Assembly: GCA_964530825.1 (NCBI GenBank)
Contig: CAZHCA010000047.1
Location: forward strand, 1-5,784
From: CAZHCA01 sp964530825
Lineage (GTDB): Bacteria > Bacteroidota > Bacteroidia > Chitinophagales > Saprospiraceae
Reading direction: 5' to 3'
Length of the DNA stretch: 5,784 nt
The notes beneath the pieces were generated by a model that ran no database searches, had not been told where the DNA came from, and saw only the letters and a program-made list of their open reading frames with translations. Both the position numbers and the translations under genes were made by a program. Below, one piece after another: positions 1-5,663 of the stretch. How positions within the stretch are numbered: position 1 is the stretch's first letter; each line of letters begins with the position of its first letter.

Positions 1-51
1 TTTATTTTCAGTCAGCAGTTTTTGTCTGATTCTTCTAAAGAATTTTATCAT
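1..51 (-). CDS. DUF6090-type membrane protein, N-terminal fragment (cut by window edge)
   Basis: The start codon is at 51-49 and 17 codons are visible before the window ends (MIKFFRRIRQKLLTENK). They match the first residues of the two complete DUF6090-type genes in this window (1066-335 and 3955-3197) except for R7 in place of K and T14 in place of S. The DNA from about 35 to 75 is also nearly the same as the equivalent stretch of the other copies, which supports the same start. The basic amphipathic N-terminus precedes a single membrane helix in this family; the helix and the variable C-terminal part lie outside the window. The gene follows gene-less element copy 1 (82-275) at the same distance as its relatives. 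The function of the family is unknown to me. If the cassette model is right, its stop codon should be followed within a few bases by AAAGCACAAC and a hairpin. Confidence 0.8.
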   Translation of the reverse strand, partial: MIKFFRRIRQKLLTENK

Positions 52-75
52 TGGTTAGTGGTTTGTCATAATAAA

Positions 76-241
76 GCACAACGGGAAAGCGCGATGCGCA
101 GTCCGAGGTGAAGAAAAAGAGGTTCCGCGAAGCGGAAAAAATTTTTCGAACCGAAGGATTGCGTTTGCGCGGTGTTGTGCGCTCGTCCGACCGAAGGGAG
201 GCGAGTGCACAACACCGGCGCATCGCGCTTTCCCGTTGCTG
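76..241 (-). other. attC-like hairpin site of the gene-less cassette, copy 1
   Basis: The outer boxes are gcacaac (76-82) and gttgctg (235-241). A perfect 21-bp stem joins 79-99 to 218-238. It encloses two further hairpins: a short one, TTCCGC-GAA-GCGGAA (123-137), and a long one pairing 170-187 with 200-217. The long one includes its own GTTG/CAAC pair and G.T wobbles at 181/206 and 186/201. Unlike the other sites in the window, the CAAC/GTTG box runs into the stem without an unpaired spacer. The GTTG at 235-238 can pair with CAAC at 79-82 or at 273-276, so two folds are mutually exclusive. Confidence 0.5.
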
Positions 242-275
242 ACGCCTCCGACCGAAGGGAGGATGGCGTCAGCAA
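82..275 (-). mobile_element. Gene-less integron-like cassette, copy 1 (194 bp)
   Basis: This GC-rich element (about 60% G+C against about one third in the flanks) carries no convincing gene. Its sequence matches 1097-1290 and 3986-4179 base for base by eye. In the coding direction it opens with GTTGCTGACGCC (276-265), runs through a short loop, then shows the perfect inverse complement GGCGTCAGCAAC (246-235). That is followed by a long hairpin site ending at GTTGTGC (82-76), where the next cassette begins. A unit whose first bases are complementary to the opening box of its own hairpin site is how integron cassettes are built. The repeat ends at the predicted G^TT junction on one side (identity stops one base beyond it). 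On the other it runs into the next unit's GTTGTGC box. A 16-bp motif, TCCGACCGAAGGGAGG, occurs twice (186-201 and 247-262). Alternative reading: a MITE- or REP-like structured repeat. Confidence 0.6.
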
Positions 276-329
276 CGGTTAGGGTATGGTGCGTGTCCCG
301 CAGGGCATGCACTATACCCATTGTTGTGC
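270..329 (-). other. attC-like recombination site closing the 1066-335 cassette
   Basis: In the coding direction the stop codon of the DUF6090 gene (337-335) is followed after 5 nt by GCACAAC (329-323), a 3-nt spacer, an imperfect stem, a 5-nt spacer (281-277) and GTTGCTG (276-270). The stem pairs 282-298 with 303-319. All three imperfect pairs are G.T on the plus strand (288/313, 293/308, 296/305), and the loop is four bases (299-302). AAC and GTT are the invariant triplets of integron attC boxes. The remaining box positions fit the RYYYAAC and GTTRRRY consensus only partly, which lowers confidence. The size of 60 bp is within the range known for short attC sites. Confidence 0.55.
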
Positions 330-334
330 TTTCG

Positions 335-1066
335 TTATTTACCTAGCGCTTTTAGATGTTTATCAATTTGTCCTTCCAACATTTGAACTGATTGATAATT
401 TAATTCATATTGATTCTGCATATAATAACGCCATTTTATATTCATTTTAAGTACTTCATAAAACTCCCCATCATTAATCCATAAATCATAATTTCGAGGC
501 TTCCCAGAGACCCAAAGTTCATCCAGAATAATATGTTCTAAAACTTGTGGATATAAGTAATTCCAATGATACCTATCGTCAAGTCCTTTTTCCAAATTTT
601 CTAAATATTTATATTGGGTTGAATAAAGATTGGATATGTTCTTACGAAGTGAATCATTTGAAATCAGATCTAAACCAACAGATTTTAAGTTTTCCCACGC
701 TGATGTATTTTCAACAAGTTGAAAATTGCCGAAAAAATTTGCAAAATGAGTCTTTAGCGTGTCGTTATAAAGTGATTTCTGTTCAATTACTTTCCGGATT
801 ACTTCGTTACTGTATATTCGATTTTTATTATTCTCTATGTTCCATTGTAAATCTTTGAGATCCGTTTGAAGATTGCTTCTCATTTCTTTCAGCAATACAG
901 TCTCTCTATCTCGGGTCTTTTTCATCTCATTGGCATTATTGATCTGCAATGCTATTAGAATACCAATAACAACAAGTACTATTTCGCCAATTGCATAAAT
1001 CATATACTTACTGAATTTATTTTCAGAGAGTAGTTTTTGTCTAATTTTTCTAAAGAATTTTATCAT
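335..1066 (-). CDS. DUF6090-type single-pass membrane protein
   Basis: A 243-residue protein of a family common in Flavobacteriia and of unknown function. A short basic amphipathic stretch (residues 1-20) leads into one hydrophobic helix at about 23-42, followed by the conserved Q41-N-N. The rest is charged and helical, with coiled-coil character at about 45-100. The first 47 residues are almost identical to those of the 3955-3197 product, while the remainder is largely unrelated in sequence. A weak shared pattern remains at about 122-148 (W/F-E-x-L-K-x-x-G, then N and I/L-Y), so both C-terminal regions probably have the same fold. The start at 1066 is supported by conservation of the surrounding DNA among all three copies. 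No Shine-Dalgarno or clear Bacteroidota promoter lies in the 30 bases between the upstream element and the ATG, so transcription may come from upstream. The stop codon sits 5 nt from an attC-like site. Confidence 0.88.
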   Translation of the reverse strand: MIKFFRKIRQKLLSENKFSKYMIYAIGEIVLVVIGILIALQINNANEMKKTRDRETVLLKEMRSNLQTDLKDLQWNIENNKNRIYSNEVIRKVIEQKSLYNDTLKTHFANFFGNFQLVENTSAWENLKSVGLDLISNDSLRKNISNLYSTQYKYLENLEKGLDDRYHWNYLYPQVLEHIILDELWVSGKPRNYDLWINDGEFYEVLKMNIKWRYYMQNQYELNYQSVQMLEGQIDKHLKALGK

Positions 1067-1090
1067 TGGTTAGTGGTTGGTTTTAATGAA

Positions 1091-1256
1091 GCACAACGGG
1101 AAAGCGCGATGCGCAGTCCGAGGTGAAGAAAAAGAGGTTCCGCGAAGCGGAAAAAATTTTTCGAACCGAAGGATTGCGTTTGCGCGGTGTTGTGCGCTCG
1201 TCCGACCGAAGGGAGGCGAGTGCACAACACCGGCGCATCGCGCTTTCCCGTTGCTG
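1091..1256 (-). other. attC-like hairpin site of the gene-less cassette, copy 2
   Basis: Same fold as 76-241: a perfect 21-bp stem pairing 1094-1114 with 1233-1253, boxes gcacaac (1091-1097) and gttgctg (1250-1256), and an internal wobble-containing hairpin at 1185-1232. Confidence 0.5.
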
Positions 1257-1290
1257 ACGCCTCCGACCGAAGGGAGGATGGCGTCAGCAA
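1097..1290 (-). mobile_element. Gene-less integron-like cassette, copy 2 (194 bp)
   Basis: The sequence is the same as copy 1, and identity ends at the same borders. On the left, beyond the shared box, the flank diverges: 1074-1088 here differs from 59-73 and 3963-3977. On the right, identity stops at 1292, one base past the predicted G^TT exchange point, and a different hairpin site begins. Identity inside against divergence outside suggests recent insertion or a homogenised repeat, rather than duplication of the whole region. It sits between the two-gene envelope unit and the 1066-335 DUF6090 gene. Confidence 0.6.
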
Positions 1291-1347
1291 CGTTTTGGCT
1301 ACGCGCCGTGCGACGAAGGAGCATGGACGTCGTAGCCTTTGTTGCAC
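1285..1347 (-). other. attC-like recombination site closing the 3066-1291 two-gene cassette
   Basis: In the coding direction GTGCAAC (1347-1341) is followed by a 3-nt spacer, a stem, a 5-nt spacer (1296-1292) and GTTGCTG (1291-1285). On the plus strand the stem pairs 1297-1303 with 1331-1337, then 1304-1305 with 1328-1329, then 1306-1311 with 1321-1326. T1330 and A1327 are extrahelical, G1308.T1324 is a wobble, and the loop is 1312-1320. Extrahelical bases on this side of the stem, on the strand opposite the genes, are a known feature of attC sites. The box with its flank, TGCGTGCAAC, is the exact inverse complement of the first ten bases of the same unit (3067-3058). Confidence 0.6.
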
Positions 1348-1362
1348 GCATTTATTCATTTA

Positions 1363-2409
1363 CTACTTTTTTTCCTCTCCTAAATATATATTTCTAAACT
1401 TTAAATATTCTCTAGACTGATAATCATCACCCCCAGCTGCTATATGTAAGAGAGGAATTTTATTACAGTCTAAAGGAAAATTTGCAAATTTAACTGTTGC
1501 TTTTGTTGGTAAATCTTGAATTATTAGACTTTTAGACCACTGCGAGCTAACTTTATTGGCTAGTGTTGAACCAATTCCCTCGGAAGATCCATTATTACAG
1601 TCGTATATCATCGAACCGTCTCTATATGGATTAGACCCACAAATAGCAAAATTTCGATCTTTTCCCTTACTCAAAACTGTAAAATTACAAGTCACTTCAT
1701 CTCCCTGTCGCGAACATCCTTCCAAAGTAATTGTCCACATTCCTACGCTTCGAGATTGTATATTATTCCGTTCTCTAGTCGTTACTTGCGCCGCTCTTTC
1801 TTCAGGATAGATATTAGAACACTTTATTTCAAAATCTTTATTAAAAACAAGCGTTGAAGGATTTTGAATTGTCTCTCTATAATCTGAACATCCATTTGCT
1901 TTTATTTCGATTTTAAATCTTTGCGACATTGAAAATATTTCAGAAGAAATTTTAAATCTGTAATTACCGCTTTCATCGCTTTCAGTTCTAAATACTTCTC
2001 CTGCGATATTTAATTCCACAGTAGCCTCAATAATTTCATCCCCACTGGCGGCATTAACTATTTCTCCCCAGATGATTTTCTGTGGCTTAACCTCTTCCTT
2101 AGACAACTCTACTATAATATTATTATCAGGACCAATGTCTTTATTTGCAACAATATCAATACTCCTGAATTGATATCCAGGCTTACGGATATTCAATTTC
2201 ACCTTTCTATCTTCTGGTACATTCTGATAAACAACCAATCCGTTTCTATCAGTATACTTGTCACCCAGTGGTATTTCCTCAATATAAACAATTGCCTCCT
2301 GTATGCTTGCTTTAGATTCAGAGTCAACTACTTTAACTCGAAACCAACTCTGAGAATACAAAGTTAAATTAGAAGAAACAATTATTAGAAGAAAAATAAA
2401 ACGCAACAT
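1363..2409 (-). CDS. Secreted multi-domain Ig-like protein (CarboxypepD_reg-like repeats, cysteine-rich C-terminal beta domain)
   Basis: A 348-residue protein with an N-terminal signal peptide at about 1-20 (hydrophobic core FIFLLIIVSS, ending LYSQ), so it is exported. Residues 21-103 look like one carboxypeptidase-regulatory/PEGA-like beta sandwich, with the pattern of D-x-x-G-x-x-V/Y and a late beta strand. Residues 112-197 look like a second one, with the typical ESGNYRF turn at about 146-152. Residues 223-343 form a different beta-rich domain resembling the DUF4352/telokinin-like class, starting WTITLEGC. Seven cysteines (174, 197, 232, 241, 257, 271, 315) suggest disulfides outside the cytoplasm. 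No catalytic motif is visible. Its ATG follows directly on the stop codon of the 2961-2410 gene with no gap, so the two are co-translated and probably act together at the envelope. The specific function is unknown; the domain calls are from recognition by eye. Confidence 0.8.
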   Translation of the reverse strand: MLRFIFLLIIVSSNLTLYSQSWFRVKVVDSESKASIQEAIVYIEEIPLGDKYTDRNGLVVYQNVPEDRKVKLNIRKPGYQFRSIDIVANKDIGPDNNIIVELSKEEVKPQKIIWGEIVNAASGDEIIEATVELNIAGEVFRTESDESGNYRFKISSEIFSMSQRFKIEIKANGCSDYRETIQNPSTLVFNKDFEIKCSNIYPEERAAQVTTRERNNIQSRSVGMWTITLEGCSRQGDEVTCNFTVLSKGKDRNFAICGSNPYRDGSMIYDCNNGSSEGIGSTLANKVSSQWSKSLIIQDLPTKATVKFANFPLDCNKIPLLHIAAGGDDYQSREYLKFRNIYLGEEKK

Positions 2410-2961
2410 TTATTTAGAGTTTAATTTAAAAATTTGATTTTCTGATAATGAAACCACTAATTCCTCATTATAATATTGTGGATGAGAAACTAAAATAGTA
2501 ATTGCATTATACTGTCCAAAGCTTTCAGCGACAGAACCAGGAATCGTTATTTCTCCATGGTGATTAGTTGTACTATTTATTGACACTTCTGTTGAAGTTA
2601 TTGAAATATTCTCAATCGGTTCCATAGTTTTTCCATCAAGAAACCTAATAACAACTTCTTGCCCTTGTTCACTAGATAGGTTATTTAATTTACTTCTTGA
2701 TCGACTTTCTTCGGGTGAAACATTAGAACTTCTTCTTTGATTTACATTTTCGTCTATTTCTTCGCTTTTAACAATAGTATCGCCTTTTATACTTTCTACG
2801 TTCTCTGTATCAGTGGTATTGTCATTATTTCCGTGCTTTGATGGATCATAAATATAGTATCCGATTACGCAGATCACAATTACAACGAAAACAATTGTCC
2901 AATTTTTACCTATGAATTTAGACAACTCATTAAAATCAATCTTTCCATCTACATTTAACAT
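2410..2961 (-). CDS. Single-pass membrane-anchored protein with C-terminal CarboxypepD_reg-like domain
   Basis: A 183-residue protein. A short polar N-terminus (1-20) precedes one strong hydrophobic helix at about 21-38 that lacks a signal-peptidase site. This gives a likely N-in topology with the rest outside the cytoplasmic membrane. Residues 40-100 are a low-complexity linker rich in S, N, E, D and R. Residues 102-181 form a small beta sandwich like the carboxypeptidase-regulatory family: VVIRFLDGKTMEPIENI, then a T-N-x-x-G-E-I-T-I turn and a terminal strand. This is the same fold class as the domains of the next gene, to which it is joined stop-to-start (2410/2409). The pair may form a membrane-tethered surface or periplasmic assembly (inference). 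Upstream, 2962-3057 is an AT-rich leader where TACCTTAG, about 20 nt before the ATG, is one mismatch from the Bacteroidota -7 box TAnnTTTG; this is only a weak promoter candidate. Confidence 0.8.
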   Translation of the reverse strand: MLNVDGKIDFNELSKFIGKNWTIVFVVIVICVIGYYIYDPSKHGNNDNTTDTENVESIKGDTIVKSEEIDENVNQRRSSNVSPEESRSRSKLNNLSSEQGQEVVIRFLDGKTMEPIENISITSTEVSINSTTNHHGEITIPGSVAESFGQYNAITILVSHPQYYNEELVVSLSENQIFKLNSK

Positions 2962-3060
2962 TTTAAAAGATTCTAACTAAGGTAATTGTTTTTAAATTTT
3001 TTCCAGCTTTTGAAGGAATAATTGTGTGTTATTTCAATTGATCTTACCTGATCTCATTGC

Positions 3061-3191
3061 GTGCAACGTTATTGTGTATGATTAGTGGCGTGATTAAGCA
3101 CCTAATTTAGCAAATAAAAACTAAATAGAAAATCTGCGAGGATTTTCGTAAGTAGGCGAGAACTAGCCATTAATTATACACGGTGTTGTGC
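3061..3191 (-). other. Long attC-like recombination site closing the 3985-3067 cassette
   Basis: In the coding direction GCACAAC (3191-3185) is followed by a 3-nt spacer, a 16-bp terminal stem pairing 3181-3166 with 3089-3074, a spacer of six, and GTTGCAC (3067-3061). The two imperfect stem pairs are both G.T on the plus strand (3080/3175 and 3085/3170). The 76-base interior is AT-rich with a secondary hairpin, GAAAATC-TGCGAG-GATTTTC (3128-3147). At 131 bp it is about twice the size of the other gene-cassette sites here and comparable with the long Vibrio-type attC sites. The stop codon of the upstream gene (3199-3197) lies 5 nt from the box, exactly as in the 1066-335 cassette. Confidence 0.55.
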
Positions 3192-3196
3192 TTTCG

Positions 3197-3955
3197 TTAT
3201 TTTTTATTGTGATCTTCTATCGCTGTTAATAATTCATTTCCAAAGGCAACTTGTTCTTCATAAAAGCCCGTGAGTTCTGCTGTGAACAAAAAACCTCTAT
3301 ATAAAATAGATAGCACTATGTCATTTCCTTTGTGTTCGGTCAAAACATCGGTATAATTTCCTAATACTTTTCGCATTTTTTGATTTGGTCTTTTTTCAAG
3401 TTCAATCCATTCTGAAAAGAAGCCACTTTTGTGTAATTCTAAATCTAAATCATTTGCCCAAACTTGTAAGCTTGATTCTTCAAATATCACTTTGTCTACA
3501 GCATTATAATAGTTATAAATCAGTTCTTCCACTTTCGGATTGTCAAGATGCTGTAAATATCCAGAATTCTTTAGAGATTCAAATCCACTGCGATTAAAAT
3601 TCAAAGGTTGTTCTATAATCATCGCAAATACAGCGTTTGTAATTTTTCGTTGGTCACTCCAATTTTTTTTAGAAATCAATTCGGTAGCCTCCGCACATAA
3701 TAATGATTGTTGCGTCCTTGTCTCGATCATATTTTCCGCAACTTTAATATCACTTTTTACATTGATTGCTATTTTTTCCAAGTAATTCTTGAGGGCTTTT
3801 TTTTCGTTTTTGATTTGATTTTGATTATTCACTTGAAGAGCAATCAATATTCCAAAGACAACAAGTATTATTTCTCCAATTGCGTAAATCAGATACTTAC
3901 TGAACTTATTTTCAGAGAGCAATTTTTGTCTAATTTTTCTAAAGAATTTTATCAT
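3197..3955 (-). CDS. DUF6090-type single-pass membrane protein
   Basis: A 252-residue relative of the 1066-335 product, with no known function. The basic N-terminus (1-20) and membrane helix (about 23-42) are nearly the same in protein and DNA; substitutions are conservative (M22 to L, V30 to I, I34 to F, I42 to V). After residue 47 the two proteins diverge almost completely, apart from a pattern at about 123-150 (G-F-E-S-L-K-N-S-G, then N-P and a tyrosine-rich helix). The C-terminal region is charged and helical, probably extracytoplasmic or periplasm-facing; orientation is uncertain because the N-terminus is basic and the helix uncleaved. The start at 3955 is fixed by the block of DNA identity across all copies. 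It follows gene-less element copy 3 and is closed by a long attC-like site, so it forms a single-gene cassette whose ends are the 10-bp inverted match GTTGTGCTTT / AAAGCACAAC (3986-3977 and 3194-3185). Confidence 0.88.
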   Translation of the reverse strand: MIKFFRKIRQKLLSENKFSKYLIYAIGEIILVVFGILIALQVNNQNQIKNEKKALKNYLEKIAINVKSDIKVAENMIETRTQQSLLCAEATELISKKNWSDQRKITNAVFAMIIEQPLNFNRSGFESLKNSGYLQHLDNPKVEELIYNYYNAVDKVIFEESSLQVWANDLDLELHKSGFFSEWIELEKRPNQKMRKVLGNYTDVLTEHKGNDIVLSILYRGFLFTAELTGFYEEQVAFGNELLTAIEDHNKK

Positions 3956-3979
3956 TGGTTAGTGGTTTGTCATAATAAA

Positions 3980-4145
3980 GCACAACGGGAAAGCGCGATG
4001 CGCAGTCCGAGGTGAAGAAAAAGAGGTTCCGCGAAGCGGAAAAAATTTTTCGAACCGAAGGATTGCGTTTGCGCGGTGTTGTGCGCTCGTCCGACCGAAG
4101 GGAGGCGAGTGCACAACACCGGCGCATCGCGCTTTCCCGTTGCTG
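3980..4145 (-). other. attC-like hairpin site of the gene-less cassette, copy 3
   Basis: Same fold as 76-241: a perfect 21-bp stem pairing 3983-4003 with 4122-4142, boxes gcacaac (3980-3986) and gttgctg (4139-4145), and an internal wobble-containing hairpin at 4074-4121. Confidence 0.5.
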
Positions 4146-4179
4146 ACGCCTCCGACCGAAGGGAGGATGGCGTCAGCAA
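3986..4179 (-). mobile_element. Gene-less integron-like cassette, copy 3 (194 bp)
   Basis: Same sequence as copies 1 and 2. With copy 1 the identity continues into the leader and first codons of the following DUF6090 gene (3956-3985 equals 52-81). With copy 2 it does not (1074-1088 differs). The whole 3956-4312 stretch without a gene is accounted for by this element, the attC-like site at 4174-4239, and an AT-rich tail at 4240-4312 in which I see nothing. Confidence 0.6.
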
Positions 4180-4239
4180 CGACCCGGCTAGCCGCAGTAC
4201 GGAGCATCGCAGAGTATTGTCGGCTAGCCTGTGTTCTGC
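4174..4239 (-). other. attC-like recombination site closing the EAD11-like two-gene cassette
   Basis: In the coding direction GCAGAAC (4239-4233) is followed by a 3-nt spacer, a stem, a 5-nt spacer (4185-4181) and GTTGCTG (4180-4174). On the plus strand a perfect 9-bp stem (4186-4194 with 4221-4229) is followed by an extrahelical T4220. A second stem (4195-4200 with 4214-4219) then holds one wobble, G4197.T4217; the loop is 4201-4213. The extrahelical T and the 3/5 spacers match the site at 1285-1347, although the stem and loop sequences are mostly unrelated. Only the AAC/GTT triplets of the outer boxes pair. The cassette model predicts that this unit starts with GTTCTGC, which I do not find between 5603 and 5784. 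Confidence 0.55.
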
Positions 4240-4312
4240 ACCGTTTTCTTACTTTCTGCACTTATTCTTTTATTATTTTTATAGTGTGGATGATCTATAA
4301 ATTATAATTAAT

Positions 4313-4789
4313 TTAAAAATAATCACTTATCAATGTAGAAAGTAAAAGGCTTAATATTATCATAAAAATTATGATGATTAAATTCACCCCCATCATTATT
4401 GACAAAAAAGCTACTAAAGAAGTAGTAATAACTATAGTACCACCTCTAACAAGTAACATGTTAGCTGATGACTTTCTATACTCAGAACGAATATTTTTAA
4501 AGATTGACTCAACTTCAGAATTATCATTGACTTCAGAATCTTGAATTACCCTAAGTAACTTTATCAATCGGTAAGTAATTTCATTCTTTTCAGAATTTTT
4601 TATTTCTAACCCTAGTTTTTGCCTTCTAGAAAAATCTTCAAATTGATTATGTATTAAAATTAAATCATCGATATACATTTCACGGTTTGGACTATTTTCT
4701 AGATACTCAATTAAGTACTTAATCGCCTTTTCATTATAATTTTGAGAGATAAGACCTCGAATTTTCTCAAAAGTGTTATCAGAATTCAT
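4313..4789 (-). CDS. Membrane protein with N-terminal EAD11-like (effector-associated) domain
   Basis: A 158-residue protein. Residues about 7-82 resemble effector-associated domain 11 (EAD11). There is a first helix, a second helix of the A-x-x-x-L-x-x-Y-L type (about 22-30), then a long helix with I-L-I-H-N-Q-F, a basic turn, L-G-L-E-I, and a final E-I-T-Y-R-L-I-K-L-L helix. In established families EAD11 is a small alpha-helical adaptor that links sensors, proteases or NTPases to effectors in bacterial conflict systems. A linker (83-110) leads to two hydrophobic helices at about 113-133 and 135-153, leaving only a few residues after the last one. An adaptor fused to a two-helix membrane module suggests a membrane-acting effector (inference). 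The gene starts 15 nt after the stop codon of the 5602-4805 gene, so they form an operon. The EAD11 call is by motif recognition and needs a profile comparison. Confidence 0.78.
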   Translation of the reverse strand: MNSDNTFEKIRGLISQNYNEKAIKYLIEYLENSPNREMYIDDLILIHNQFEDFSRRQKLGLEIKNSEKNEITYRLIKLLRVIQDSEVNDNSEVESIFKNIRSEYRKSSANMLLVRGGTIVITTSLVAFLSIMMGVNLIIIIFMIILSLLLSTLISDYF

Positions 4790-4804
4790 GTTTTCTAAGG
4801 TAAG

Positions 4805-5602
4805 TTATTTCTTATAGATGTTATATAAGTCACGTTGGAGAAGTTTAATATTTTTCCGAAACTTCTTTGAATTCTTTGGCCTTATTAAGGCAATATCCTC
4901 ATCTGCATACTCCTGTATTTCAGTGAAAATGAACGAAAAAAAATATTTTACAGTCTTAAAAGATTCAATATCTTGACAATCATCTATAAGTCCTTCAATC
5001 TTGTGAAGTATTTTAAAGTATAACAAACACCTACTCTTAGAAACTTCTAAAGGTTTTTGAGGTAACATTTTTACTAGCATTACCACATTCTCATATCTAT
5101 TTCGCTGGTTCGCCGAATCAATGACAGCAGAAATGCTGTTTTCTAGTTTTTTATTTTCTTCAATATGCTCTTTGAATCCACTTCTGACAGAATTTTTTCT
5201 AATTAAATTAATAATGAACGCTGCAAGTGTAGAACCAAATATGAAAATAAAGACCAATTTGTTTTTATCACTTGACAGAATATTATTACTTGAAAAAAAG
5301 TCCCCAATATCTGGGTATCTTATTTCTAATACGCGCCAGGATTCACCACTTATAATAGTGTAAACTATGACCAAGCCTAAAAGAAAAATCAATAACAACA
5401 AGGATCTTAAAAATGAATACTTAAAAATAGTTAAAAAATTTTTATTCTTCTTATATTGAAACCTTATCATTATAGCATTCTTAAAAAAAAGGTATTTTAG
5501 AGCCAACTCTCCATATCCAGAGAGGATATAGGTATTTAGAGCGGATTTATGAATTAAAAAAAGAATCAATGGGATGCCAGCAATCAAATACACAATAATC
5601 AT
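4805..5602 (-). CDS. Three-helix membrane protein of unknown function, operon partner of the EAD11-like gene
   Basis: A 265-residue protein that I do not recognise. Hydrophobic helices lie at about 2-18, 64-84 and 115-134. The loop between the second and third (85-114) is polar. Residues 135-265 are soluble, helical and lysine-rich, including an amphipathic stretch at about 145-165. The last 25 residues are strongly basic (KNSKKFRKNIKLL). No enzymatic motif is visible. It is the promoter-proximal gene of a pair with 4789-4313, 15 nt apart. The pairing with an adaptor-plus-membrane-helix protein makes a two-component membrane conflict system possible, but this is inference. The first start codon, ATGATTATT at 5602, places the first membrane helix immediately at the N-terminus; the next methionine is residue 45, which would lose that helix. 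No Shine-Dalgarno is visible in the AT-rich leader. Confidence 0.75.
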   Translation of the reverse strand: MIIVYLIAGIPLILFLIHKSALNTYILSGYGELALKYLFFKNAIMIRFQYKKNKNFLTIFKYSFLRSLLLLIFLLGLVIVYTIISGESWRVLEIRYPDIGDFFSSNNILSSDKNKLVFIFIFGSTLAAFIINLIRKNSVRSGFKEHIEENKKLENSISAVIDSANQRNRYENVVMLVKMLPQKPLEVSKSRCLLYFKILHKIEGLIDDCQDIESFKTVKYFFSFIFTEIQEYADEDIALIRPKNSKKFRKNIKLLQRDLYNIYKK

Positions 5603-5663
5603 AATATTTATCTATCATTCATTCGTAGTATCACAGATATAAGACTGTTGATTCCGGTTGAAT

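Noticed and set aside
35..321. Overlapping open frames of 62-100 residues inside the GC-rich repeats (also 1063-1397 and 3939-4300)
   Set aside because: They arise in several frames of both strands of a palindromic GC-rich element, share composition rather than protein features, and overlap the DUF6090 start codons. They are best explained as frames opened by high G+C content.
270..329. Hairpins after the genes as ordinary rho-independent terminators
   Set aside because: No T-run follows in the coding direction. The mismatches are A.C on the transcript strand, which weakens an RNA fold, and the AAC/GTT boxes outside the stem would be unexplained. A secondary effect on transcription is still possible.
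547..858. Plus-strand frame of 103 residues
   Set aside because: It lies fully inside the well-supported minus-strand DUF6090 gene and has no recognisable protein features. The other plus-strand frames inside genes were set aside for the same reason.
82..4179. CRISPR-like array from three identical repeats
   Set aside because: Only three copies, about 0.8 and 2.7 kb apart, each 194 bp and separated by genes. There are no short regular spacers and no cas genes.
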